Source of the DNA: Pseudokineococcus marinus
GTDB lineage: Bacteria; Actinomycetota; Actinomycetes; Actinomycetales; Quadrisphaeraceae
Direction of reading: 5' to 3'
Length of the DNA stretch: 64,000 nucleotides
Assembly (NCBI RefSeq): GCF_037482405.1
Contig: NZ_JBBHZZ010000007.1
Location: forward strand, 62,001-126,000
Made by a program: the position numbers and the translations under genes. The notes beneath the pieces were generated by a model. The model saw only the letters and a list, made by a program, of their open reading frames with translations. It searched no databases and was not told the DNA's origin. Shown in pieces: positions 26,182-35,011 of the stretch (its first letter is position 1; each line of letters starts with the position of its first letter).

Positions 26182-27533
26182 GACGTCGTCCCCTCTGTCG
26201 GTGCGGGCGGGAGCGCCTTGGGCGGCAGGCCGAAGGTCGTGCGCACGAACTCCTCGAGCTCGCGGTCGGGGAAGACCACCCCGGCGTCGACGAGCCACTT
26301 GATGGCGTCGGCCGTCGCGGCGTTCCGCGAGCCGATCTCGTCGAAGCGCAGCAGCGGCACCGCGGCGTCGGGCCCGAAGTTGAGGTCGACGAGGTCCTCG
26401 ACGACGTGCTGGTTGGCGATGTCGGCGATCTGCATGGCGACCGTCTGCAGCGACAGCGTGAAGAAGTCCGCGAAGGTGCTGCCGAGCGCCCACGAGCCGG
26501 TCTGCTGACCGAGGTTGAGGAAGTGCCCCAGCGCCGTCCGGCCGATCTGCTCGTCGTGGTAGCGGATCGGCGCCATGGCGTCGGGCAGGTCGCCCTCGAC
26601 GCCGCGGAGCACGAGGTCGGCGTCGGCGGGCACCGCCGCGCCGGCCGTCAGGCCCGAGCGCCACTGCGTCGCGAGCTTCCGTCCCGCGGTGAGCTCCTCC
26701 TCGAGCGCGCTGGCCGCCTTGTACAGCGGCACGCCCATCCCGTTCCGGTCGATCATCTGCGCCTGCGTGCGGATGAGCCGGTCCTTGATGAGCCAGTGCT
26801 TGTAGGCCGCCCGGAGCATCGACGTGCCCCGCCAGTCGCCGCCCTCACGCTCGTTGACGTAGGCGACGAGCCGGTCCACCGGGATGACGACCTTCTCGAC
26901 CCGGCCGCGCCGGTCCGCCGGCGGCTGCTGCTCGATCGACACGAGCCCGCCGTCCGAGGCGACGTTGATGGCCGACAGCGTCCGGGGGAGCCGCGGCGCG
27001 AGCTTGCGCAGCCGCGCCCGGCCCTGCCCGTCGATCCGGTACACCTGCTCGAAGAAGGAGTGCCCGAACGGCAGGCACAGCAGCGCCTCCTGCAGGTGCT
27101 GCGGCCACGAGAAGCGGTCCCGCGAGCGCGGCACCGTCGTGGCCGGGCCGGCGCCCTCGCCGGGCACGCCCATCCCGACGGGCAGCCCGAGGTCCTCGGC
27201 GACGAGCTGCACGACGGCCGGGTCAGCGCCGTTCGGGTCGACGTACCAGCGGGTGCGCTGCAGCGGCATCGTCACGGCCCGCAGGACCGAGCGGACCTGC
27301 CCGTCCTGCTTGCGCATCCGGTCGTAGACCTGGACCGCCTGCGGCCACCGCAGCTCGGGCGTCTCCTCCTCGAGGAGCGCCGACCACCACGACGTCGAGG
27401 ACAGCGCGTAGCCGACCTCCGACGTCGGTGCGGCGACGACCGGCGGCGCCGGCTCCACCGCGGCGCGCGGGCGGGCGATCGCGGCGGGGCGGTGCCCAGC
27501 GACGCGGGAGGCGCGGACCGTGGGACGGGCCAC
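26178..27533 (-). CDS. Portal protein
   Basis: 451 residues from the GTG at 27533 (GGGAGG at good spacing; a GTG two codons earlier is possible). WSALLEEETPELRWPQAVQV, DGQVRSVLRAVTMPLQRTRW and ERGGDWRG-like motifs fit the portal family close to Mu gp29/DUF935. The middle (SMLRAAYKHWLIKDRLIRTQ) is the stem/clip helix region. Portal rings form the DNA entry channel at one capsid vertex. Terminase lies just upstream. Confidence 0.83.
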   Translation of the reverse strand: MARPTVRASRVAGHRPAAIARPRAAVEPAPPVVAAPTSEVGYALSSTSWWSALLEEETPELRWPQAVQVYDRMRKQDGQVRSVLRAVTMPLQRTRWYVDPNGADPAVVQLVAEDLGLPVGMGVPGEGAGPATTVPRSRDRFSWPQHLQEALLCLPFGHSFFEQVYRIDGQGRARLRKLAPRLPRTLSAINVASDGGLVSIEQQPPADRRGRVEKVVIPVDRLVAYVNEREGGDWRGTSMLRAAYKHWLIKDRLIRTQAQMIDRNGMGVPLYKAASALEEELTAGRKLATQWRSGLTAGAAVPADADLVLRGVEGDLPDAMAPIRYHDEQIGRTALGHFLNLGQQTGSWALGSTFADFFTLSLQTVAMQIADIANQHVVEDLVDLNFGPDAAVPLLRFDEIGSRNAATADAIKWLVDAGVVFPDRELEEFVRTTFGLPPKALPPAPTEGTTS

Positions 27534-27548
27534 GAGCACCTCCCGTCG

Positions 27549-29138
27549 TCAGAAGCCGATCGTGGCCAGGTCGCCGCCGCCGGCGGCGTCGGCGGCCGCA
27601 GCGGCGGCCAAGACGTCGGACTGCGGCAGCGCCATCGGGGCGGGCGCCTCGCCGAAGCGGCGCAGCCCCCACACCGCGAGCGCTCCGCCGACGAGCGGGG
27701 TGATGTCCTCGCCGCCCTTCGCGCGGGCGAAGAGCAGCTGGTCGGACGTGCCGCGCCGCTGGGCGGTGCGGACGGCGTCGTTGAGGCGGACGTCATCGCG
27801 GTGCGCGAGCAGCCCGTCGTTGAGGGCGTCGGTCCACCCGCTGCAGGCCTCGACGAGCTCGCCGTAGGTGGTGACGGCCGGCTCGATGCCTGCCTTGCGG
27901 AGGTCCGGCAGGAGCGCGGCGGCGGGGCCCTTGGCGTCGAGCACGAGCGCGCACGGGTCCCACTTCGCGATGAGCCCGAGCAGCCGGTCGACGACCCACC
28001 CGGTGCCGCGCTCACGCTCGACGACCTCGACGCGGATCCGCCCGGACGGGGTCCACCCGGCGACCATGACGGCCGTCGAGGAGCGCACCGGGTTGGTGTC
28101 GACGGCGAGAGCGACCGGGTCGGTGATGGGCTCGTCGTGGTCGGCGAGCTCGCGCCACCGGGCGAAGTCGAGGGCGCCGCCGGCGGCCTGCTGCTCGACC
28201 GGCCACGCGCCGACGCCCATGCGCTCGACGGCGAAGCCGCGGCGGGTCATGTCGGGCCGCTCCGCGTCGATGCCCGCCCACGACAGCCGGTAGCCCAGCG
28301 CCGGGTTGGCCGTGGCGATCGCGTCGTCGTCGTCGACGTCGGCCTGCTCCGGGTTGTCGCCGGGGGAGGACCACTCGCCGTAGAAGAGCGACGGGTCGCC
28401 GCCGGCGAGCGCGCGGTTGCGGACCCGGGTCAGGGTGAGCCCGTCGGGGTGCTCGCTGACGTCGACGGCCGACGCCGCGTAGATCAGCTGCGGGTTCGGG
28501 CGGGCGGCCATCGTCGGGCGCAGCGCGTTGACCTGCGCCGCCGGGGCGTACATGGCCTCGTCGAAGACGACGAGGTCACCGGAGAAGCCGCGGCCGCCGG
28601 ACTTCGTGCGGGTGCGGAACTCGATCGTCGCCCCGGTGCGCAGGCGGATCGCCTGCTCGCCGTTGGCGAAGCGGAAGGACCGCGACGGGTCGCCGGGCAG
28701 CAGCTGCTTGCGCAGGTCGCGGTGGGACTCGAAGAGCCGCCGCAGCCGGGCGAAGTGCTTCCCGGCCGTCGAGGCCTCGTGCGCGGAGTGCACGACGAGC
28801 TCGTCGCCGAGCAGGTACAGCGCCACGGCCTCGCGGGCCTCGAGCACCGTGCCCTTGCCGTTCTGCCGGGGCACGACCAGCCCAGCCGTGCCGGCGGCCC
28901 ACCGCAGCGGCGGGCCCTCGCCGTCGTCGTCCCCGGCTGGACGCTCGCCGAGCATCATCTTCAGCGACCACGCCTGCCACGGGTCCAGGCGCATGCCCAC
29001 GGACTCGCACCACGCGACGGCGTCCTCGCCGAGGCCGTAGTCAGCGCCCGGCGGGGTCCACAGCACCCGGGGCCGCTGAGCCCCGTGCCGCGGCCTCGCG
29101 GGCCTGACGGCGGCGGGTGAACTCGTTGGCGTCGACAC
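27549..29138 (-). CDS. Terminase large subunit
   Basis: 529 residues. Walker A-like VVPRQNGKG at about 89-96, Walker B LVVFDEA at about 189-195, then an RNase H-like nuclease domain beginning VALAVDTNP near residue 335. This is the ATP motor and nuclease that packages phage DNA into the head. The assigned ATG overlaps the small subunit gene by about 98 bases; a start closer to residue 20-25 is possible. Portal follows 15 bases later. Confidence 0.9.
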   Translation of the reverse strand: MSTPTSSPAAVRPARPRHGAQRPRVLWTPPGADYGLGEDAVAWCESVGMRLDPWQAWSLKMMLGERPAGDDDGEGPPLRWAAGTAGLVVPRQNGKGTVLEAREAVALYLLGDELVVHSAHEASTAGKHFARLRRLFESHRDLRKQLLPGDPSRSFRFANGEQAIRLRTGATIEFRTRTKSGGRGFSGDLVVFDEAMYAPAAQVNALRPTMAARPNPQLIYAASAVDVSEHPDGLTLTRVRNRALAGGDPSLFYGEWSSPGDNPEQADVDDDDAIATANPALGYRLSWAGIDAERPDMTRRGFAVERMGVGAWPVEQQAAGGALDFARWRELADHDEPITDPVALAVDTNPVRSSTAVMVAGWTPSGRIRVEVVERERGTGWVVDRLLGLIAKWDPCALVLDAKGPAAALLPDLRKAGIEPAVTTYGELVEACSGWTDALNDGLLAHRDDVRLNDAVRTAQRRGTSDQLLFARAKGGEDITPLVGGALAVWGLRRFGEAPAPMALPQSDVLAAAAAADAAGGGDLATIGF

Positions 29139-29505
29139 CGCCCGCCTCCTCGTCGGCGTCCTGGCCCGCCGCGGCGGTCGTCAGCTGGCCCAGCAGGTGC
29201 CGCAGCCCGGTCGCCGTCTGCCGCGCCTCGACCATCGCGTTGCCGACCTGCAGCACGAGCGGCTCCCCCTCGCGGGCGGGGAGAGAGATCTGAGCCCACG
29301 TCTCGCCGTCACCGTCGAGCACCCGGTCGAGGTGCTCGAGGCGGTCGACCATGCGCGCGGCCTCCATAACGAGGAGCCGCCGCGCCGTCGTTACGGTCCC
29401 GGTCGCCGTGAGCTCGTCGTAGAGCGCCCGGCCCTGCGGCGCGAGACGCGCTACGGCGGTGGAGAAGACGTCCCCGCCGTCGTGCTCGACGTCGTCACCG
29501 TCCAC
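29041..29505 (-). CDS. Terminase small subunit-like protein
   Basis: 154 residues: a helical pair (QGRALYDELTATGTVTTARR, LLVMEAARMVDRLEHLDRVL), a short linker and a C-terminal helix (ARQTATGLRHLLGQLTTAA), ending in a charged tail. This resembles actinophage P27-like small terminase proteins that recognise the packaging site. It precedes and overlaps the large subunit. Confidence 0.7.
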   Translation of the reverse strand: MDGDDVEHDGGDVFSTAVARLAPQGRALYDELTATGTVTTARRLLVMEAARMVDRLEHLDRVLDGDGETWAQISLPAREGEPLVLQVGNAMVEARQTATGLRHLLGQLTTAAAGQDADEEAGGVDANEFTRRRQAREAAARGSAAPGAVDPAGR

Positions 29506-29631
29506 CGCTACGCCTCCCGCTCATCCGGCTCGGGCGTTCGACCCGTGGGGAGAGATTTCCTGGCTGGGCGCGGGGTCTAGGCGCCGGCTCGCTGGATTTT
29601 CTAGCGGTCCGGCGCTGCGCCCCAGCCGGTC

Positions 29632-29955
29632 TCACCAGTCCCGGCTGGTCACGGGCCGCCGCGAGCGCTGCACCGGCACGCCGGTCAGGGCCGGGCGCAG
29701 GTGGTCGCGGGACCCGTCACCCCGGGACCGGTTGCACGGTGAGTGGAGCAGTCGGTCCGCCTGGTGCCCGCCGTGAGCCCTCGCTCGGCCGTGGTCGGCA
29801 TCAAGCGTCCCCGGCTGGGTCTGCGGGTACATCGGCCGCCCGCACCACCAGCACGGCGTTCCGTCCGGTGTGACGCGCAGCAGGTAGGCCCGGCGCTGCT
29901 GGTGGCGGTAGCCCAGGCCTCGCGCGGTGGAGCTCGTCGGCTTACCCACGCTCAC
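29632..29955 (-). CDS. HNH endonuclease
   Basis: 107 residues with the motifs CWWCGRPM (first zinc pair), LDADHGRARAHGGH (catalytic DH) and LLHSPCNRSRGD (the HNH N plus Cys). Small HNH proteins beside terminase genes are needed for cos-end cleavage in several phages. The 125 bases between this gene and the small terminase contain inverted sequences and may hold the packaging site, but none can be proven here. Confidence 0.85.
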   Translation of the reverse strand: MSVGKPTSSTARGLGYRHQQRRAYLLRVTPDGTPCWWCGRPMYPQTQPGTLDADHGRARAHGGHQADRLLHSPCNRSRGDGSRDHLRPALTGVPVQRSRRPVTSRDW

Positions 29956-30085
29956 CGCCCCCGAGATGACGCGAGCCCCGGGCCGGCGGCCGCGGGGCTC
30001 AACCCGCCGACTAGGCAGACGGGTGCTGTTGGGAAGTGTGGCATCACCCAGCGTCTACGGCAAGAACCCGCCTACGGTGCGCGCC

Positions 30086-30520
30086 ATGGATGCTCTGCTG
30101 GTTGCCCTAGCGGCTGCCGTCCTCGGCGCCTACCTCGGCCATCGTGGCTGGTTGCGACAGGCCAGGGCCGAGCACTACGCCGCCTTCGTCACCAGCGCTC
30201 TGACGACGCTCCGCTTGCGCATTGAGAGGGATCACTACTCAGGAGATAAGCAGGCCATTCTGGACCTCCAAGAAAATATGCGTGCTTTCCAGATGGTCCG
30301 CATGTTTGCCGGTCCGGAAGTCGAGGCAAGCGCCCAGCAGCTTTTCACCGAAATGACGACCGTCAGTCAAATGACGTCCATGGAAGCGACTGGCCGTGTC
30401 GGTGCGGCCGTCGACGCCTTCCGGGAGGATGCCCGCCAAGAGGTGGTGCCCCTCTTCCCCTGGCGGCTGTGGCGTCAGCGCGTTGAGGTTCGACCTGAGC
30501 AGTCCCGAGAGAATGTCTGA
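30086..30520 (+). CDS. Membrane-anchored protein of unknown function, plus strand
   Basis: 144 residues from the ATG at 30086. Residues 3-20 (ALLVALAAAVLGAYLGHRGW) are a membrane anchor. The rest is a charged helical domain (RLRIERDHYSGDKQAILDLQ) ending VVPLFPWRLWRQRVEVRP. It is oriented against all neighbours, uses more A/T at third positions than they do, and overlaps the next minus gene by 46 bases at its 3' end. These are signs of a moron, a late-acquired gene that may be expressed from the prophage. Confidence 0.6.
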   Translation: MDALLVALAAAVLGAYLGHRGWLRQARAEHYAAFVTSALTTLRLRIERDHYSGDKQAILDLQENMRAFQMVRMFAGPEVEASAQQLFTEMTTVSQMTSMEATGRVGAAVDAFREDARQEVVPLFPWRLWRQRVEVRPEQSRENV

Positions 30521-30681
30521 GCTTCGACGTCCAGAATATCGTCAGCCGCCCAGAGAGACGAGCGACCGCGTCGCCCCCGCGCCTTGAGGAGGCCGCGACG
30601 TTGCCAGTCGCGCACGGTCGCCGGGGACACGCCCGCTAATAGGGCGGCGTCCGCCGTCGTGAGAAGCGCGGGCCCGCTCAT
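30475..30681 (-). CDS. Excisionase-like/MerR-type HTH protein
   Basis: 68 residues, start ATGA overlap with the previous gene. LTTADAALLAGVSPATVRDW is a winged helix-turn-helix of the MerR/excisionase type; RRGLLKARGRRGRSSLWAAD is the wing. Such small proteins bend DNA or regulate phage promoters. It lies at the end of the early operon, next to the late genes, so a late-gene regulator is as likely as an excisionase. Confidence 0.7.
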   Translation of the reverse strand: MSGPALLTTADAALLAGVSPATVRDWQRRGLLKARGRRGRSSLWAADDILDVEAQTFSRDCSGRTSTR

Positions 30682-31694
30682 GCGGTCCGCCCGCGACGTG
30701 CCTCGAGGCGCTGGCGCCGGGCCTCGGCGCGCTGGGCGGCCTCGGTCTCGGCGCGGCCGAGGAGGTAGTCGGCGTGGGTCTTCGACCAGCCGCAGCGGCC
30801 GCAGCGCACGACGTCGTCGCCGACGGCGCGCGTCAGCGCCCGGGTGCTGCAGCCGGGGCAGCGGCCCGGGAGCCGGTGCACGAGGTCGAGGCCCGTGGCT
30901 CGCTCGAGGTCGGTCTCCCACCGCAGCGTCGCCCGCCCGGCGGTCTCGCCGTCGACGAGGTCGCCGAGCCAGACGTCGGCGTGCTCGACGAGGTAGGCGA
31001 CCGCCCGGGTCAGCCACTGCTCCGAGAGCGCGGCCAGCGGGTCGTTGTCGGCGCCCCGGCCGCCGGTGACCGCCTCGGCCACCCGGGCCGCCTCGGCTGC
31101 GGCCCACCGGACCGCGGCGTCGAAGAGGTCGTGGGCCGGCGAGGGCGAGGGTGCGTGCACCTCGGTCGAGCGGACGTCGACCTCACCGTCGCGGCCGGCG
31201 TTGAGCCGGCCGTCGCCGCGGACGTTGACCGCGGCGACCAGGTCCGGCAGCCGACCCAGCGCCTTCACGATCGCCGCGGCGTCGTCGGCGCACCACACCG
31301 GCTCGCCGGCGTTCGGGAACGCCCGCCCCTGCAGCGCCACCGGGTCGACCGCCCGGTCGGTCCGCTCGGCATCGGCCACGGCCTCGACGGCGCGGCGCAC
31401 CGCCGACCGCCACCGGGCACCGCACTGGCCCGGACACAGCCGCGGCGTCGACTCGTGGGTGAGCTCCTGCACCACCGCGGTGGTCGCGCGCGGGACGTTG
31501 CCACCCTCGGCCTGTAGCAGCGACGAGACGGCGTCGACGTCGACGAGCACCTCGGACCGCACGACGTGAGTTGGCGGCGCGACGGCGATGTGGTCCGCGC
31601 CCGACAGGACGTGCAGCCACCGAGCGTCCTCGTCATCCCAGACCACCTCGCCGCCGCAGGCCGCGCACGAGCGGACGTCGTCCCAGCGCTTCAC
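30678..31694 (-). CDS. Zinc-ribbon protein of unknown function
   Basis: 338 residues; the GTG at 31694 has AGGAGG 9 bases upstream. An N-terminal Cys pair (SCAACGGEVVW) and a C-terminal zinc ribbon (RCPGCSTRALTRAVG, then RCGRCGWSKTHADYLLG) flank a helical domain. This arrangement occurs in several actinophages but without known function; nucleic-acid binding is likely. The C-terminus is Arg/Ala-rich. Confidence 0.65.
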   Translation of the reverse strand: MKRWDDVRSCAACGGEVVWDDEDARWLHVLSGADHIAVAPPTHVVRSEVLVDVDAVSSLLQAEGGNVPRATTAVVQELTHESTPRLCPGQCGARWRSAVRRAVEAVADAERTDRAVDPVALQGRAFPNAGEPVWCADDAAAIVKALGRLPDLVAAVNVRGDGRLNAGRDGEVDVRSTEVHAPSPSPAHDLFDAAVRWAAAEAARVAEAVTGGRGADNDPLAALSEQWLTRAVAYLVEHADVWLGDLVDGETAGRATLRWETDLERATGLDLVHRLPGRCPGCSTRALTRAVGDDVVRCGRCGWSKTHADYLLGRAETEAAQRAEARRQRLEARRGRTA

Positions 31695-31852
31695 GTGCGC
31701 TTCCTCCTGGTCGTGGTCTTGGGGAACAGCGGCCCGCAGGTCGCGTGCCGGGTGTGGCCCTCCTCGACGTCGAGGACGGGCAGCAGCTGACGGCAGCCGG
31801 CGCAGGCGACTCGCGACATCTCGACGCAGCACGGCTGCGCGGCCGTCTTCAC
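31691..31852 (-). CDS. Small zinc-finger protein
   Basis: 53 residues from a GTG in a GTGA overlap with the RusA-like gene. Cysteine/histidine pattern CAGC, then H-x-x-x-H-x-x-C-G (EEGHTRHATCGPLF), then a basic tail (TTTRRKRT). Probably a minimal zinc ribbon. It ends four bases into the next gene. Confidence 0.55.
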   Translation of the reverse strand: MKTAAQPCCVEMSRVACAGCRQLLPVLDVEEGHTRHATCGPLFPKTTTRRKRT

Positions 31853-32373
31853 CGCGGCCGCCGGCGGCGCGCGGGCGGGCCGGGCAGGGCCTCGCCGAGG
31901 TCGGTGACGAGCAGCGTCACCGCCGCCATCGGCGGATCCATCACGGCGTGGCGCGCCCACCCGGTGGGCGACCCGACGCGGAGGTCCGGGCCCTCGAGGT
32001 GGCGGCGGTCGTCGTCGGGCAGCAGCCCTCCGTCGACGAGGCCGTCCACGACGGCCTTGACCGTCGGCGCGTAGTTCGCCGTGTCGCGCCGCTGGCCGTC
32101 ACCGTGGTGCAGCACCGCGACGATGTGCGCGCGCTGCAGGCGGACGCTGCGCAGCCGCCCCCTGACGGCCCACCCGGCGGCGGCCCGCCAGTTCTGCGTC
32201 AGGCGGTTCTGGGCGTGGCGGTTCCTGCGGTCGTTGGCCGACAGCCACGACGCCGGGTCCTGGACGCCACACTCCACGCGCAGCAGCCAGCGGTCGGCGT
32301 CAGCCGCCTCGGCCGGCGGCTGGTGGGTCAGCAGCAGCGCCTCCTGCGCGACCGACAGCGCCTGCCCGGTCAC
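31849..32373 (-). CDS. RusA-like Holliday junction resolvase
   Basis: 174 residues from a GTG overlapping the upstream stop. The RusA signature is clear: NDRRNRHAQNRLTQNWRAAA early, and D-x-x-N...K...DGL...GLLPDDD in RRDTANYAPTVKAVVDGLVD. The acidic residues bind metal. RusA dimers cut four-way DNA junctions, helping resolve phage replication or recombination intermediates before packaging. Confidence 0.8.
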   Translation of the reverse strand: MTGQALSVAQEALLLTHQPPAEAADADRWLLRVECGVQDPASWLSANDRRNRHAQNRLTQNWRAAAGWAVRGRLRSVRLQRAHIVAVLHHGDGQRRDTANYAPTVKAVVDGLVDGGLLPDDDRRHLEGPDLRVGSPTGWARHAVMDPPMAAVTLLVTDLGEALPGPPARRRRPR

Positions 32374-32789
32374 GACGCCACCTCGGCGGGGACGACGCGA
32401 AGCTGGCCGCGGCGACGCTGCTCCGCCCGCCGCCACGACTGGTAGCGGCGCTCACCCGCGGCGGTCTCCTCGTCGCGGCGTCCGCGCTTCCACGCCGCGT
32501 GCCAGGAGCGCAGCTGCTCGGGCGACTCGGGCGCCGGCTCAGCCCAGGCGAGCAGGTCGGACGCCGGCGCGTCGACGTCGACCAGCGCGGCCAGGGCGAC
32601 GGCCAGGGCCACGAGCTCGTCCCGCTCCAGCCGGTCGGTGACGGCGGCGACTCCCTCGACGCCCTCGTCCCGCACGGCACCGGCCAGCGCCAGCGCCCGG
32701 GGCATGGCCTCCTCGAGCAGCTGCTCGCCGTCAGGGTGAGCTTCGCGCGACGGCCCGGTCGGCAGCACGAGCTCTCGTGGTCGTGGCAT
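32370..32789 (-). CDS. Hypothetical early protein
   Basis: 139 residues sharing one base with the previous stop (TGATG). The first 75 residues are acidic and helical (EQLLEEAMPRALALAGAVRD). The C-terminal 50 are strongly basic (WKRGRRDEETAAGERRYQSW), suggesting nucleic-acid contact. No family recognised. Confidence 0.58.
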   Translation of the reverse strand: MPRPRELVLPTGPSREAHPDGEQLLEEAMPRALALAGAVRDEGVEGVAAVTDRLERDELVALAVALAALVDVDAPASDLLAWAEPAPESPEQLRSWHAAWKRGRRDEETAAGERRYQSWRRAEQRRRGQLRVVPAEVAS

Positions 32790-33859
32790 CAGGTCTCCTC
32801 GGTGGTGCGGCGTGCTCCTCGACCGCGGGCGCCTCGCCGACGTGGCGGGCGGGCGCGGCCTGGTGAGGGCAGGGGGATGGCGTCGGTCGGGGATGGCGAT
32901 GCGCGTGCGGCAGGTGGAGGGCTGGGGGAAGCGGCGCCCGACCCGTCCCGTCCCGGCCCGTCCCGACACGGAGGGCACGGATCTGCCGGACCGGCAGAAG
33001 CGGTGAGCCCGTCGGGGGTGGCTGACGTCTCGCGCTGGGCGCCTGTGGCTGCTCCTGCTGCGGTGGCGGGGCGGGGCCGGGCGCTGGGCGCTGCCTGCTG
33101 CTCCTGGGCCCGCGTGGCGCGGGTCTGGGCGCTGGGCGCTGGCTGCTGCTCCTGCTGCACCGTGCCGTCGCCCGTGGGGGTGACGTGGTAGCCGAGCCGG
33201 GTGAGGAATTCGGCGCTCTCCCGCGAGTAGTACGGGCGCACCGGGGCGGGCTTGAGCGGGGGGAGCTGGTCGCGGACGTTGTCCGGCGGCGCGGGCTGGC
33301 CGACGCGGCCGTTGCGCTGGGTGTTGCACTTGCCGCAGACGACGAAGAGCGTGTCGACGGTCGCGGCCTGGCGGGGCGGGAAGTGGTCGTAGGTGCCGTA
33401 GATGTTGCCGACGCGGTGGCCGGGCCCCCAGGTCACGATCCGGGGGCAGTAGCGGCACTCGTCGCCGTCGCGGAGCCGGACGGGCCCGATGAGCCGGTCG
33501 TCGCGGAGGTCCCGCTTGCGCTGGGCCTCCCAGTCGACGTCGGCCTTGAGGCGGAGGTGCACGTAGGCCGGGTCGTCGAAGAGCATCCACTCGCGGCGCC
33601 GCGGCACCTTGGTCATCAGCCCGACCTTGACCGCGACGCGCACGAGCTCCTCCCAGCGCTCGACGCCGCCCTGGTCGATGGCCATGCCCTCGGTGACGAG
33701 GTAGTCCGTCTTGTGGCCGGCGCTCTCGCTGTAGCACCCGTCGATGAAGCCGCGGACCTCGTTGAAGAGCCGGGGGTCGCCCTCGCGGACGGCGAGGGCC
33801 TTGACCGCGAGCGCCTTGGGGTGGGTCGCGGCGTTGTCGCCCTTGCGGCTCCACACCAT
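32789..33859 (-). CDS. HNH protein with winged-helix-like N-terminus
   Basis: 356 residues. The N-terminus (MVWSRKGDNAATHPKALAVK) is typical of phage replication-initiation-like winged helices. The centre has a treble-clef/HNH-like core: ECRYCPRIVTWG, NIYGTYDHFPPRQ and FVVCGKCNTQRNGR. The last 150 residues are Pro/Ala/Gln-rich and low in complexity. It may act at the phage origin or as a nuclease; the core is supported, the role inferred. Confidence 0.7.
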   Translation of the reverse strand: MVWSRKGDNAATHPKALAVKALAVREGDPRLFNEVRGFIDGCYSESAGHKTDYLVTEGMAIDQGGVERWEELVRVAVKVGLMTKVPRRREWMLFDDPAYVHLRLKADVDWEAQRKRDLRDDRLIGPVRLRDGDECRYCPRIVTWGPGHRVGNIYGTYDHFPPRQAATVDTLFVVCGKCNTQRNGRVGQPAPPDNVRDQLPPLKPAPVRPYYSRESAEFLTRLGYHVTPTGDGTVQQEQQPAPSAQTRATRAQEQQAAPSARPRPATAAGAATGAQRETSATPDGLTASAGPADPCPPCRDGPGRDGSGAASPSPPPAARASPSPTDAIPLPSPGRARPPRRRGARGRGARRTTEET

Positions 33860-33964
33860 GGGTGGCGGTCTCCTGTCGGTGGTGGTCGGCGCGCTGGGGC
33901 GCTGGTGGGTGGTTCGCCGGGGTGGTTCTGGTCGGCGGCGGGCCGCGAGCGCGGCCGGTGACGC

Positions 33965-34156
33965 TCACGCGAGGGACCCGACGGCGCAGGCGGCCGCGAG
34001 GAGGAGCAGCGCGAGCGCGAGGAGAAGGACGCCGAGGAGGGCTGCCTCTTCGTCGCGCGATCGGAGGGCGTCGAGGGCGTGGAGGCCGGAGAGGGCGGCC
34101 GCGGCGCCGGCGAGTACCCCGAGCGCGACGGCGGCGAGGACTGCCGCGGCAGTCAT
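33965..34156 (-). CDS. Small two-helix membrane protein
   Basis: 63 residues from an ATG in an ATGA overlap. Two hydrophobic segments (AAVLAAVALGVLAGAAAALS, LLGVLLLALALLLLAAACAV) separated by a short charged loop (LRSRDEEA). Holin-like topology, but it sits in the early block. Function unknown. Confidence 0.55.
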   Translation of the reverse strand: MTAAAVLAAVALGVLAGAAAALSGLHALDALRSRDEEAALLGVLLLALALLLLAAACAVGSLA

Positions 34157-34731
34157 GTACCGGCCTCGCGCTGATCGGCGTCGATGCGCACGCGCTCGAC
34201 CGTGTGGCCGAGCATGGCCCAGTGGTACGCCTGCTCCCGCCCGTGGACGACGAACGAGGCGTCGACGAGCCACAGGTCGTGGTCGGCCTTCACCCGGCCG
34301 CGGAGAGCGTCGGCGCGGAGTCGGTCGGCGGCGACGGCGGGCGTGTGTCCGTCGTAGGCCGGCGGTAGGTCGACCTCGGGCACGAAGTCGAAGAGGTCCC
34401 AGTGCTCGGCGCGGTAGTGGTTGGACACCTGCCCGGTCGGCAGCGTCGCGCTCACGATGAACCACCCGCCGCCGAAGCACGGCTCGCCGTCGGAGTGCCG
34501 CCACGACCGGACGACGGCGACGCCCTCAGCCAGCCACCCGCGGGCCGCGTGGGCGTTGTAGAGCATCCGGTAGTCGTAGAGCTCGGTCATCGTGTGGTGC
34601 TCGTCGCGCGGGTCCTTGCGGAGAGCGATCAGCTCGTCGACGGCGCGGATGGCGAGCCGAGCGTCGAGTGAGGTCTGCGGCACCAGGTGGGCGCGGAGGT
34701 CGCGCAGGTCGGCGTTGGTGAGCTCGGTCAT
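34153..34731 (-). CDS. WDGH-domain phage protein
   Basis: 192 residues from the ATG at 34731 (GGAG upstream, ATGA overlap). It contains the run TMTELYDYRMLYNAHAA, SWRHSDGEPCFGGGWFIVSA, SNHYRAEHWDLFDFVPEVDL and YDGHTP that characterises the WDGH domain found in many actinophage and Gram-positive phage early regions. The domain has no established activity. The C-terminus (AMLGHTVERVRIDADQREAG) follows a short helix. Confidence 0.75.
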   Translation of the reverse strand: MTELTNADLRDLRAHLVPQTSLDARLAIRAVDELIALRKDPRDEHHTMTELYDYRMLYNAHAARGWLAEGVAVVRSWRHSDGEPCFGGGWFIVSATLPTGQVSNHYRAEHWDLFDFVPEVDLPPAYDGHTPAVAADRLRADALRGRVKADHDLWLVDASFVVHGREQAYHWAMLGHTVERVRIDADQREAGT

Positions 34732-35003
34732 CGGGGGACTCCGCTGTCGTCGATGAGCGCGTCGAGGGCGTCCAGCTGGCCGTCGACGTGGTCGTGGTGG
34801 TGGGTGCGCTGGGTGATCCAGCGGTGGATCTGTGCGCGCCGGTCGGGGGTGAGGTGGTCCCACCAGGTGTCGGCGGGGGTGGCGCCGAGGGCCGGGCGCG
34901 GGGTGGTCGCGGGGCGTGCCGCCGCCCGCCGGGGCGCCGGGGGTGGCGCGGGCGCCGGCAGCTCGAGGTCGAGGGCCGGGTGGTCGGCGGGCGGCGTGGG
35001 CAC
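34728..35003 (-). CDS. Hypothetical early protein
   Basis: 91 residues from a GTG 8 bases after the sliding clamp stop. A Pro/Ala-rich first half is followed by a tryptophan/histidine motif (TWWDHLTPDRRAQIHRWITQ, then RTHHHDHVDGQLDALD). It overlaps the next gene by four bases. No family recognised. Confidence 0.5.
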   Translation of the reverse strand: MPTPPADHPALDLELPAPAPPPAPRRAAARPATTPRPALGATPADTWWDHLTPDRRAQIHRWITQRTHHHDHVDGQLDALDALIDDSGVPR

Positions 35004-35011
35004 GGGGCGGG

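Noticed and set aside
28961..29299. Minus-strand frame of 112 residues between the terminase subunits
   Set aside because: Different frame from both terminase genes, low-complexity Gly/Arg composition, no start signal.
29506..29631. Possible cos/packaging site between small terminase and HNH genes
   Set aside because: Position is suitable and short inverted sequences are present, but nothing in the bases identifies a specific packaging site.
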